Shown here: piece by piece, positions 45,583-56,709 of the stretch
How the letters are laid out: each line of letters opens with the position of its first letter
Numbering within the stretch: the stretch's first letter is position 1
Position numbers and translations under genes: made by a program
Assembly: GCA_020055645.1 (NCBI GenBank)
Contig: CM034548.1
Coordinates: 48,724,296 to 48,788,295 of the forward strand
DNA from: Tomocerus qinae
Taxonomy: Eukaryota; Arthropoda; Collembola; Entomobryomorpha; Tomoceridae
Reading direction: 5' to 3'
DNA length: 64,000 nt
Notes under the pieces: model-generated
The model's input: the letters and a program-made list of their open reading frames with translations, nothing else
Databases searched by the model: none
Told to the model about the DNA's origin: nothing

Positions 45583-46014
45583 TGGCTGATTAATAAGCGT
45601 TCATAAGAAGACACTTCCCACCAACACTTCTGGACGAGAGTAACTTTCTCCTAAACTGTTACCATGAGTATTCCTTATTTTCACTTCAGAAAATTCTGTA
45701 TAAGGAAATGTAATTAATATACACTTAGAATGTAATTTATATAAGTTTCTGTATATAATCCCTGACTTTGTGATGTAATAAGTACCATAATATTTGTAAT
45801 TAAGTGCCCACCTACGATAGACAGATGAAAATATGGTTGGGCGCAATACTATTTTAAATACTTAATACAATTGCACACATGAATTACCACTTTTATAAGA
45901 ACTCCTTTATAAGAAGTCCTTCTAACAACTACCAACAAATAAAGCTCAACTTAGGACGCTGGTCATGTTATCATTGTACGTTAAATTTAATTGATTACAT
46001 AGGAGATTTGTTCG

Positions 46015-49000
46015 TCAGAGACAGCCACAAGACTCAATGACCATGTTAGGAAGATTTTCAAGTTTTACTGTAGTATTCAGATTGTTTGGGTCCCGGTATA
46101 TCAGACTGATTGCAGACATCTTTGTCGCGGTGCAGCACGGTACGATTTCTGCTGTTCGGTTATTTAGTCCATGCAGCTGAATATATTTCTGAAATTAATA
46201 AAATAAGTTCATTGCATTCAAATTCAATTGTTTATCCAAACCTTGCGGAGGAGAAGAATTAAGTAAATGACATCTATTAAAGAATTGCATGTCTAAAGGG
46301 GGTAGTAGAACCATTGGTACATACATATAGCACCCACGCACTAGCTCTACTTCACTGGACCACCCAAGATTATTTAAGCATTAGTTAGACTGTAGTTACG
46401 TGTACGTAGAAGGTTGTCTCAAGTGGATGTTTTGGAAATGGAATTTCAGGTTTTTCATTTGTTAATCCAAATTGGATATTTGGTTTGTCTGCATAGCAGC
46501 AAGATGGCTAGGTACTTTATGCTGCGGCTAAAATATTTAATGGGTACACAACGGGTACAAGATTCTTAGCGGTATTGGGGTGGGGCTTTGGGGGCCAAAA
46601 CCCCGACTACGAAATCCAGAAAAAAATGATTTTTTTTTAAAACGATTATTTTTTTGTTTTTGGGCTACTTTTAACTCATTATCCAAAAAAGCCAGTTTGT
46701 AGTAAGTAATAATTCTATTCTAAAAGCAAATAATCAGATGGAAGTGAAAGTATGAATCATAATTTTCGTGTAACTATTATTATGGTATTGTTATGTTATA
46801 AATATAGGCATCACAATACCAAGAGCATTAAAATTTGCACAACTCGTTGAAAATCCCTCTAAATCTCCTAATACGCTTTTTACTATGAAGGCATCTCACA
46901 ATTTAAGGTTTTCATGCTTCAATTTCTGTTTTATAGACATAATATTATAGCTACAGTTGTACGATTACAGGGTCGTTTTGTCCCTGTAGTTTCCCTATAT
47001 GGTATAGTATAGTTTGCATTTATGCCTATAATTATATAAATTAGCCATAAATCCAAAGCCCCCAAAAAACCAAGGTCGAGGGTTTTATTGTAAAACCCCG
47101 GGTTTTTTGATACCTTGCATACGGCGTACTCCCATCTCATGACGCTTTTAATCATCGGAATCCAAACAGATAAGCTAATCAATTGAAACTAGAGACTAGA
47201 ATTGAAATAAAAGTGCAATTTGCAAGTAGCAAGTATGTACGACATGGTTTGATCAATTGGCGCTATTCCAAATGTTCGACATTGTAAAAGGCTTCGAACT
47301 ACATCGATAATAACTGCAATCAGTAGCAATTAAATTCCTGAATGATATGAGAACTTCCATTGAACTCTTACTTATATAAATATGAATATGTTGTTGGATT
47401 TTGGGAGGTGCCAAGATTGTCCCCACCACAATAATGCAAAGGGGGTCAGGAAAGGCCAAGCACCGAAAACAAGGTTAGTGCAAATCAAACCTGCATGATG
47501 GACGTTCTTTTGCGTGTGGACTGAGTGATGCCGTTCACGTTGACACAGGAGCCTTTGCAGTAGTACGCGTCGTACTCGGCCGGACTGATGATCCACGCAT
47601 CCCATCCAATTTCTCTGAATGACACCACAAATGACTCTCGACAACAGTCCGAGAAACCCGGAGAGCAATTCACATTCCTGCGAGTACGCTTTTTCTGCAA
47701 ACACGACAATCAAGCATTCAGACCCAAGTCAAAGATATGAAAACTGCTGTTGACAATAACCATTATAATATTTATAGTACATCGCCATAAACTATCTTAT
47801 CTCATCTCTGGTCTACGGTCAATCTCGTATTAAGTTCTCTAATCTACTAGATAGGAACTTAAGGATGTCACAAACTGCTGCAACTGCACTTCTTGAACAA
47901 TCAGTAATTGCAATCTCCCATCTTTAGTTAGATGCATAATCTCGTGTCATTTATTTTTTACTATATCATAATAAAAAGCTCGCTTCCTCAGGCGAGCCAA
48001 AGATCTATATTATTTGAAACGAGCGTCTACTAAATGTTTAATGAGTCTCAATAGATGTTTAGTGCTGTGGCCAAGGCTACAGTTGCTTGTACGTATTAAC
48101 TCATTTTTTGTTATACTATGCTTTGCAAAAATTGTATTTATTATCATTTAGCAAAACTAGCCATCTTTTGTGTTGCTTACTGCACTATCTATTGTATAGG
48201 TAGGCATTCCGGTTCTTGGTCATCTCTTCCGAGATGAGACCTATTTTTAGATATGTGAAGCAATTAAATTTAGACTTCTGCTTGGACTGACTTGGTATGC
48301 ATGCAATTCATGCAATGCAAGGCGATTGTAAATTGTTATCTGTAATAGTCTGAGGTAATGCAATGTAAGGGTAACGCAGTTTCCTAATTGAGTAAGAGCA
48401 GTCAAGATAAGAATCTTCTTACTTGCACAATGCCGGCAATGTTGATGACAATAAATGGCCTTTGATCTCCGATCGTTTCGATAGGCGACGCGGTGACGTC
48501 CATCTGGCAGGATTTGCAGCCGATTTGGAGAGTGTGGTCGTAAAAGCCTCGCTCCAACCATCTCCTCATCGTTTCCGTCAGATTGAAACTCATCCAATCC
48601 TCTACCACAACAAATCCCGGAGACATCAATTATACATAAACATAGATATCATCAAATAGCACTTTACATCTCATCATTTGCAAAACGACATAACTGCAGA
48701 TTCCTCATTTTTGCCCTCTAGCTATCAAAAGGTTCATTCTGTGATCAAATAACAGGGAATAGAAATTCACCCCTTTTGAGAATCGATTGCGTTCATTCAG
48801 ATTCGTTGGTTTTACTTTTACTATGTATCGATTCGATTCGATAGTAAGAATTATTTTCGTTCAGCTAGTAAAAACAATAAAATAGTAAAGTATATAATTT
48901 TATAGAAAAGTTATTCCTATGACGATTGAAGATCGTGAATAGCACCGTTTACTTTGGCCGACATCTGTAGCCACCACAATTTTTTTTACCACTGAATCAA

Positions 49001-50444
49001 AAAACCGAAATTGATATATTAAACATCGAAATTTACTACTACGCGATCGTCAAAAATTGCAAATTAATCATGCCCGTCTAGATAAATAAATAGACGATGT
49101 TGCTTTTCTCTCAAAACGCACATAAGTTGGTAACCTTGTCCCATTGCCTCTTCCACAAAGAAATTCAATATAGTAGTCTACACGTCATATAGGAAGGAAG
49201 AAGTAGATACCTTTGATCCGAACGTTGTCTTTGATTCTCAATAACTTCCAAGACTTCTGGCTGTCATTCAGTCCCTCGAAGACCTCCTTCACCCACATTG
49301 TTTGATTTCGACCATCTCTCGGGTCTGCCAATTTGTAAACCCAAAGTTCTGCACTACTCACCTTAAAATATTTTGAAACACAGATTCAATGAAAGGAATT
49401 CTGCCCTTTGTCTAGTACTAAGTTGGGAAGATACCAAAACATTTTCACTTGTTGTGCAAATTATGCTACCTGACTGCAACTGCAGCAGTTTTGACAAAAT
49501 AGATCATAGCAGTTGTATGTATGTATGGTTTTATTCAGAAAAGAAGTCTGGCAAATTAACAGTTGAATTAGTACTCCTGTTACATAAGATTGATAGCACA
49601 GATAACTTATAATTATTATAATTCAATTTAAAATTATTTTCTGAATACAATATCATTACTGAAGCAAATCTTATCTTGTATTGCTGTTTTTTTTGGTATA
49701 GATAAGAGATGAAAATAGTCAATCAAAATTAGTCAAAAAATTTAAAAATTTAATTATTTTAAGAGAGCTAAAATTAGTGTGTGGCAACACTCAAAGCGAG
49801 GCCAAAGATTCAATTAAAGCAGTTACACTGCAGTTAATTAAACAGAGTCTTTGGGCGAATGAATTGCTAAAAAGAACTGCAGAGAGGAAACTACAAGTCT
49901 ATCACATATGTCTTTTACATACTTGTAATAATAATACGACGTGAATGCATAGTTAAGAAGTTAGGACCAAAGATTTGTTTAGTCTATGAAAGAGAAATTA
50001 AGATATTGTTGTGCGTATAGATAATTAAATGGAAAGCGATGATTTAATTAATGTTATTATAGAATTTCTTGCACTAGTGGTAAGCTGTCTTATTTTGTCT
50101 CTAGTTAATGGAAAATAGAAATTAATGACCGTGAGACACTGACACGACGCCTTGAACTCACCAATTCTCAAGTGAGTCACTGCACCATCCGCACTTTTTT
50201 TCTAATTCTATCATACAAAACTGAAAATGTTGCACATGGATTAAAACGTATTTTGTGTAAACAACTTCTTCAGAGTTCATGAAATTTTCCTCCGAGTATT
50301 TAAATCTACAGATCCCTAATGCTTAAAAATCCATAAAAATGTATAAAATATGAAAATTTACCTCTTTGGCTTGAAGTTCTTTGGGGAGATTGAAACCAAA
50401 ACAAGCGGATGGGTCAGCAGGACGAGTTTCACATCGAGGCATTA
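46015..50444 (-). CDS. TGF-beta superfamily ligand, 9-cysteine type (5' exons missing)
   Basis: Secreted growth factor that would signal through TGF-beta receptor kinases and SMADs. Minus-strand exons in transcript order: 50444-50362, 49361-49211, 48601-48423, 47694-47491, 46188-46015; all phases agree, giving 263 residues plus TGA at 46015-46017. The first three exons are propeptide (ETRPADPSACFGFNLPKEL; AELWVYKLADPRD; DWMSFNLTETMRRWLERGFY; GDQRPFIVINI). The fourth starts the processed part: KKRTRR, a furin-type site, then NVNCSPGFSDCCRESF, GWDAWIISP and YYCKGSC. The last has VPCCTATK, LIYRDP and the terminal ESCGCL. The 119-residue mature domain has nine cysteines (C-x6-CC ... C-x3-C ... 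CC ... C-x-C), the TGF-beta/activin/myostatin spacing rather than the seven-cysteine BMP form. Signal peptide and proximal propeptide are not found; they should lie at higher coordinates and join with phase 1. The subfamily cannot be fixed by eye, so no symbol is given. Confidence 0.94.
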
Positions 50445-50669
50445 CTGAAAAATTAATAATATTCAAACAAAATCAGATACCCATACATGAAGGTTTCCTC
50501 GAAAGCTTGTATAGTTAGTTGAGAAATCTTTTATGTTCGTTGCTGGGGAGGGTCTACGAATCGAATGTGCTAAAATATTAGGCTTTAAAACACTAGATAA
50601 ATGTAGTGAGAGGGATGCAAAGAAAAGCCAAGGATTTATCACCTAGCGCGACTTTAGACCCGGTACGAC

Positions 50670-51076
50670 CAGTGTTCGCTTTTCGGTGACTAGCCGGTTG
50701 GTTTGCTAAAATAACTGCTTAAAATTATCGGCCGGCTGGTTGAAATTCTTTGTTAGCCAATAATATTAAAAATATTATTTGGCCAAAAATAGTAAAATGG
50801 GGCTATGCGGTTTGTTGTTCGGTAAATTCTTTAGTTTGTTCGGTAAATTCATGCCAATAAAGTATGCCAAAAAGGGTGTCCGAAAATCATATTTTATGCC
50901 AAAAAGTGTATGCCAATTATGGGCATTACCATGCGAACATAGAAAATTATCTTTGATTTGGAGCGAAATTTTAAAAAATATGATTTTTGACTATTTTGGC
51001 CACTAGGCGTTTTAGCCATTTTAACCAGTTGACTTATCAAAATCATTTTCAAAATCAAGGCTAAAATGGAACACTA
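50670..51076. mobile_element. CAGTGTTC-ended foldback element
   Basis: Left end CAGTGTTCGCTTTTCGGTGA and right end CTAAAATGGAACACTA are imperfect inverted repeats. The interior shares GGCCGGCTGGTTGAAATTC and the TTAGCCATTTTAACC block with 10756-10950. Length and ends fit a hAT-type MITE, but no 8-bp duplication is visible. The 75-codon open frame over it is non-coding. Confidence 0.55.
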
Positions 51077-52913
51077 GATATGAGTGTGTAGAGACTAAGG
51101 ACTTGTGTCGGTGTGATTTTGCTGTATTATTGATTAGTAGTTGAAATGTTGAAATGTTGAAATAAGTAAATTTCTAGCGAATGGGTATTGGCCCGAATTT
51201 CATAGACCGTTGATTATTGTAGAGCAATTAGTAGATGCCTAAGCGTGTTGAAATGTAAAGCAAAATAGGTACTTATAGTTAGTGCAGTCATTACAAAACG
51301 ATACATACAAAGGTCAATTACAAAACGATACGGAGATACATACAACGGTCAACAGTACAGAAGATAGCAGGAGTTTGGCTTGCACTACATGCATGTAGGT
51401 TACATGGAGGTACTAAATATAAGTTAAATGCAATTGTTTTCAATTAAGTTAGGTCAGGTCCCTTGAAAGTCTCCATTATTTTTAGTTATGGTAGGTTAGG
51501 TCCCTTGAAAAGCTCTTAAATATGCATGCTCATATCATACAGCTCTTGCATATGTAGCAACAAAGGACGGGCTCATAAGGTCCCTTTGGCTATAAAATCG
51601 TAGATTCGATTTATCAAGGCTTCTTTTTGATTTTTGATTAGAATTTTCAAGAATTTTGTTCTTACGAGGCTAAATATTTGTACTAAGAAGGCTGCAAATG
51701 TTAATGCCGACTACAAAGCACAAGTAGCCCATAGCTGAGTAAAGGCACAGCGAATTTTAATGACAAAGTATGGCTTGTGGAAAATGAAATACATCAAAGT
51801 CTCATAGCAGTAGGAAAGACGCAAAAAGGAGAAAAATAGAGGGTTGGCATTGAATAGATGGCATTGAAAAGCGTACAGTGACAACACAAATTGTGCTGAA
51901 ATGCATCTATTTGATCAAGGTAAGGGTCAATTATCTATTAATATTCCTCAGACAAAAACATGTTAATTATTTTGTTTGCTATTCGTATTCTCAGCTCTTG
52001 AGGTTTCCATAAACAGTAAAACACCCTTTCCTTATGGCTATAAAACAACAGAAAAACAAAAGGTTTTGTAGAAAACAAAAAGTTTTATGCGTATTATTAA
52101 CACACATGCATAAACAATTAATTGGTTCAAATCTACGTCTCGGTTTAATTATGCCATTGCACTTACACAACCTACTCTATCAACATGCCAACATAGCTAG
52201 ATTTCATTCGGCGATTAATGAGGTCCTTATGCACACCAATTGTTTTAGAATATATTAGCTAACTAAATTATTTTGGACGTCATTAATACTTTTTTTGATT
52301 TTTCGTCACAATAAACCTTAACAACATGGAACTGCAGGACGTTTTCCATTAAGTTACTCGACTGACCAACATTTAGATGTAGCAAACCACCTAACTAAAA
52401 AAATAAATATATAAGATTAATTTTACAAGTACCTTCTGGCAGAGACACATTCATTTCGTCTAATTTATTCCAAGTTAATTTTGTCCAATTTCATCCACCG
52501 CAACCCGGCGACCCTGCCCTGCTAATTAAACCTTTTTGTGCTCAAAGAAGTCTAAGTTTTCTCAGTTGAAAACTTAAACTTTATTAAATGGTAACTAAAT
52601 GAAAGAATTGTTGACCTGGGCTCAAGGAAAAAGGACAGCATTTACGAAGAGCTGATACAATTTTTTGTTAAATGGTATGTGTATTTTAAATTTTTGGCAT
52701 TTTGCTAAGGTCAGATATTATTTTGACCTAATGTATATACCTAGAAAGAAGGAGACACCATAGGATAGCATTTAATTTGTTTTAATAGGTAGTACGTGGT
52801 CTGGTGGCCACTTAGGCACTCATCTGAACAGTTAGGGTTAATATTGAAGTATAGACATACGACATCAAAATTGCTGATTTTCCCAATGTAATGGTCGTAT
52901 ATTACGTCTCAAG

Positions 52914-54211
52914 TTTTCGAACGGGATATATTTAATGGGTCCCTGAAAAAATGTAAAAGTCCCTGAAAAACAATTGAAACGTCAATCGCTGACTTTGTCC
53001 CTTCGTTTAATTAATGGGTCCTTATGGAATTATTTAAAAAGTCCCTGCAAATGCTGAAATGGTACATGGACAAATAGTTGTGTTACTTATATAAAATAGT
53101 GAAAGTTTTGTTTGTCTATGTCATTACTAGTGTAATCATTATCATGGTAGTACTATACAATAAGTAATAGTTATCAAGCACGTATCCAGGAATTTGGCCT
53201 AGGGGGGGCACACCAAAATATATTAGCAAAATTATGGCATATTCGCGCGAAGCGCGAAAATTTTTTGGATTTTTATCCTTTTTTTCACAAAAAAATCGCC
53301 TTTTTTTGGAAGCTTATCAATTTAGTAAGTAAATCATTAAGCCATAAGTATCCAAAACAAATCATTCAGTCATTGACGAATGAGGGCCTTCCTAGCCCTT
53401 AGTTGCACCGCATTTGTAACAGAAGATATACACATTCTGGAAGTTGTCGTAAGATCTTAAGTTTTTTAATTTCTTTTTTCCATTCAAATAATTTTTTGAA
53501 GTTTGGAATTGAACACTTGTTGGAAAAATAAAAATATGTTCCCTTCATCGAAAACCAAATTTTGGGTTGAAGTAAGGCAAAGGTTACACAAATACATAAC
53601 GGAACCAAATTTGCACACGGTCCCCTTTACTCAGGCGAGCTTCTGTTACGGCTTGCTGTAGGTTTTAAAATATGCAACCTCTGCCTTACTTAGAGACCAA
53701 ATTTGGCTTACACGGACATTTTACTTTGTTTGCATTCACAGTAGCACACTTTAACACTGCTGGTTAAATTCACAGATAGTAAGAAGGTCTGTATTAGCTT
53801 CTTCTCAGGTCTCGTATTTTTCCAACAAAGTTCAATCTAACCTTTTTGAGCAAAATTTTGAAATATCACTGGGTCTGTATCCTCTGTTTCGGAGCTATTT
53901 ATGTTAATTGAGAAGTAGTAGACTGCCGACACGTCAATATTTTAATTGTGCAGTGAGTTGGAGACGAATGAGAGGTAATATAGTATAGAGGTATATAATG
54001 AACTCTACCTGTGTCAATTTATGTTGACAACACCTCATTAATTGGTCCAACTACCATTTCAGCATTTGTAGATTGTAGGGACTTTTTAAATAATTCCATA
54101 GAGACCCATTAATTAAACAAATGGACAAAGTCAGCAATTGACCGTTTCAATTATTTTTCAGGGACTTTTAAATTTTTTCAGGGACCCATTAAATAGCAAC
54201 CTTTTCGAACG
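52914..54211. mobile_element. 1.3-kb element with about 155-bp terminal inverted repeats
   Basis: Arms 52914-53063 and 54053-54211 are inverse copies (TTCGAA, TTTAATGGGTCCCTGAAAAA, GACTTTGTCC, TTAATTAATGGGTC, AATTATTTAAAAAGTCCCT, AAATGCTGAAATGG). The spacer carries the nested hAT-like MITE (53179-53313) and a minus-strand open frame (53399-53608) that I cannot assign. Probably a nonautonomous DNA transposon. Confidence 0.75.
53179..53313. mobile_element. Probable hAT-like MITE, 135 bp
   Basis: Begins CACGTATCCAGGAATTTGG with a following G-run and contains the CGCGCGAAGCGCG palindrome seen in other MITEs here. The flanks TTATCAAG (53171-53178) and TTATCAAT (53314-53321) look like an 8-bp duplication with one change. 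The right terminal repeat is eroded, so the right edge is uncertain. Nested in the 52914-54211 element. Confidence 0.55.
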
Positions 54212-55033
54212 TAGTAAGTAATAGAATTGCCATTCTTGATGAGAGTTTCTACTTTTGCTTTGCACAATAAAATGATCATAAAATAAGAGTTGGTGTTGGT
54301 ATGTCCTTCGAAAAGGAACACAACAAAACACTCCAAACTATATTTTTATGCTAATGACAATATTTTGTGTCTTCAATTGAACTCACGAGAGACATTTAAT
54401 TTGCTAATGGAAGGAATGTTTAACGTATAAAAACGATGAAGGATGTTCATCATGTAGAGAGTAATCTGCTAAACCCATAACATCATATACGATTATGATG
54501 CACACGCACATTAAACAAACATTAACTTTAAAGAAAGCACGTATTTTCTGAAATGAAGTAAATATATATTCTATTCTGCCTTAGTTACTTTACTAAATAT
54601 ATTATTACCTATTAGTATACTACTTGCAACATAAGCTTTTCAATTCCTGTATTTTCATCGCAATGTTTCTTAGTAGTATAGCAATCCAATTTTAGAGATA
54701 GAAGCACGGTTCTTTAAAATACTTTAAAATTGCATATACTTATTTCCTGAGTTACTAGCTATTTCTAACAATTTTCTAAACCATACTCACTGGACAAAAG
54801 TTTTATCAATTGAGTTCCTTGCTTACGCTTTGCATAACTCTCAAACGCGTGCCATTCGAAAGGAATTTTCATATCATATGCATTGCATATATCTGCATTA
54901 TATCTGCACTTCATATATAACATTTTCATCACTATCACTATCACTACTAAAGATAATTGTCTTGTTCGAGTTGCGCGGTGAATTTCGGTATGTCGGTATG
55001 TATGTCAGTATGTACGTACTATCGGGCATCAAA

Positions 55034-55134
55034 TTAACGTTTTCAATAATATACACCAACGCATACCTCCATGTACTAAATATAACACATAAAGGTTGAA
55101 GGTATGCGTTGGGGTACGTTATTGAAAATATTAA
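55034..55134. other. 101-nt hairpin, about 35-bp stem
   Basis: TTAACGTTTTCAATAATATA followed by CACCAACGCATACC pairs with the inverse at 55101-55134 (GGTATGCGTTGGGG, then TACGTTATTGAAAATATTAA), with a few symmetric mismatches and a loop of about 35 nt. Candidate small foldback element or small-RNA precursor. Confidence 0.5.
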
Positions 55135-55884
55135 CACGCACGCGTTCTGTGTGCAGTTCCTTTCTCGCTTTCATCACAACTATATATGTGTGGTCTGTTC
55201 AATGCTGTGAGATGTGATTGGTGAGATTTTTATTCTTTTAGGTGCTTTCAGGCATTTAATGTTTTCATATTTTGATTCGCTTTTATTTCTTGATGACATT
55301 GTAAATGGAAACACTGAAACTGCGTCTAAATTTTGTGTTTTTATATGCCAACTGGTATTGGCACCCATCACTCTTCGACTTCATCACTATCATCAGCAAG
55401 GACTCACCAGTAAGTTGAATTTTGAAGAGTGGGGTAATGGATCAAATTCAATTTCAAAACAATGAAATGACCTTTATCTCCACATTCAACATTAAAACTC
55501 TAAAAGTGGAAAATTAGGGAAAAAGTGCCTCCGAACAAATTTTAAAATTTTCAATAAAAGTCGCCTCCAAAAATGCCCCCAACATGACCAACGACTTTCT
55601 AGGATCCAACTGGCAGCACTTATTTTTAATAAATATCGTTATTTTATATACCGTATTAATCGATTTAGTTCCCCATATCGCAATAATTCCCCAGTTGGGG
55701 AACTAAATGAATACATTTGGGAAAATATGGCTTTGCATATGTTAAGTTCCCCATATCGAAATAGTTCCCCACCCTAAAATCCTAAATTAAAGGCATAAGA
55801 ACATATTATTATAAAAATCATATCAGTGAATCTGCACTTAGCCAGTGCATCTGTACCCAATCAGTGCATATGTGCCAACCAGTA

Positions 55885-56455
55885 TACAAAATACTATTTA
55901 CCACTTATCATTGGTAAGTGGTTTTTTAATGGTATTTAATGTTTACCACCACCTAAACATTAGTGGTAAATGACATAATCGGTAACAAATGGTAAAAAAT
56001 AGTTTTATTTAAATTTCGTACAGAGTTTTGAATAAAATTCGACCTTAATAAATTAAATTCCGTTGCAGCTGACGATTGTTGTCCTAAATTGACAACCCAA
56101 CTTAATGTGTGTTAATTAATCCAAGAAAGGGTCAACTAATTGGGACAAAATCATCTTTACTCTTTACTAACTTATTGAATAATTAATTTTAATTAAATGA
56201 GTACTTCTTCTAATTAAATGAAAGTTGGCTGTATACCAAGCGAGTAATGTCGTTTAAATATGTTTCACTACTTCAGTGAACATTCAAATATAAATCTTAA
56301 TTAGAAATATTTTTGAGAAAATGGAGCATGAAAACTTATTTTAATGTGGCGTTTGTGTATCTCTGCTAAGTATTCACTATAATTTATCATTTTTACCATT
56401 AAGTGCATTTTTACCACTGTGATGGTAAAAAAGGCTAAAAAGTGGTAAAGTTTGT
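55885..56455. mobile_element. Foldback MITE with TTTACCAC ends
   Basis: Left part ACTATTTACCACTTATCATT with further GTGGTAAATG motifs; right part ends AAAAAGTGGTAAAGT. It interrupts the pogo remnant between its left subterminal repeats and its acidic-tail coding. Boundaries are approximate. Confidence 0.4.
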
Positions 56456-56462
56456 AAAGTAG

Positions 56463-56591
56463 AATGACGATGATGACGAAGAAATGGATGTTGATTTTGT
56501 TGATTTAACCGAAGCTATGGACGTATCTCTTTCATCTGACGACGACGTTGAAATATTAATTCCAACTAATATCCTCATTCACTATATTTAA
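56463..56591 (+). pseudogene. pogo transposase C-terminal acidic tail
   Basis: Encodes NDDDDEEMDVDFVDLTEAMD followed by VSLSSDDDVE, collinear with the tail of the transposase fragment at 2903-3412 (DDDDIMDVDITEPMEALLSS). The two share MDVD, the T/E-E/P-A/M spacing and the final SSD. Everything upstream in this copy is lost. Recognised by comparing the two copies. Confidence 0.75.
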
Positions 56592-56709
56592 AATTTAATT
56601 TTGCATTGCAATAATACAGAAATCTGACAACGTTTTTTAATTTGCCATTCGAAATATAGTTCCCCATATCATAATAATTCCCCATGTGGGGAACTATAAG
56701 AATATAATA

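Larger units (their letters stand above)
42864..46014. other. Intergenic between SZT2 and the TGF-beta gene
   Basis: About 3 kb, convergent 3' ends on both sides. It contains the 41-nt hairpin and the dispersed repeat at 43455-43870, otherwise AT-rich with no supported gene. Confidence 0.6.
55651..56702. mobile_element. Second pogo element, truncated and interrupted
   Basis: The left end TA|CCGTATTAATCGA is the same terminus as the element at 2716, followed by repeated GTTCCCCATATCG / GGGGAACTA motifs. The far right terminal repeat was not found, so the right limit is set by the last GGGGAACTATAAG block. The interior is broken by a TTTACCAC/GTGGTAAA foldback insertion at about 55885-56455. 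Opposite orientation to the first copy. Confidence 0.65.
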
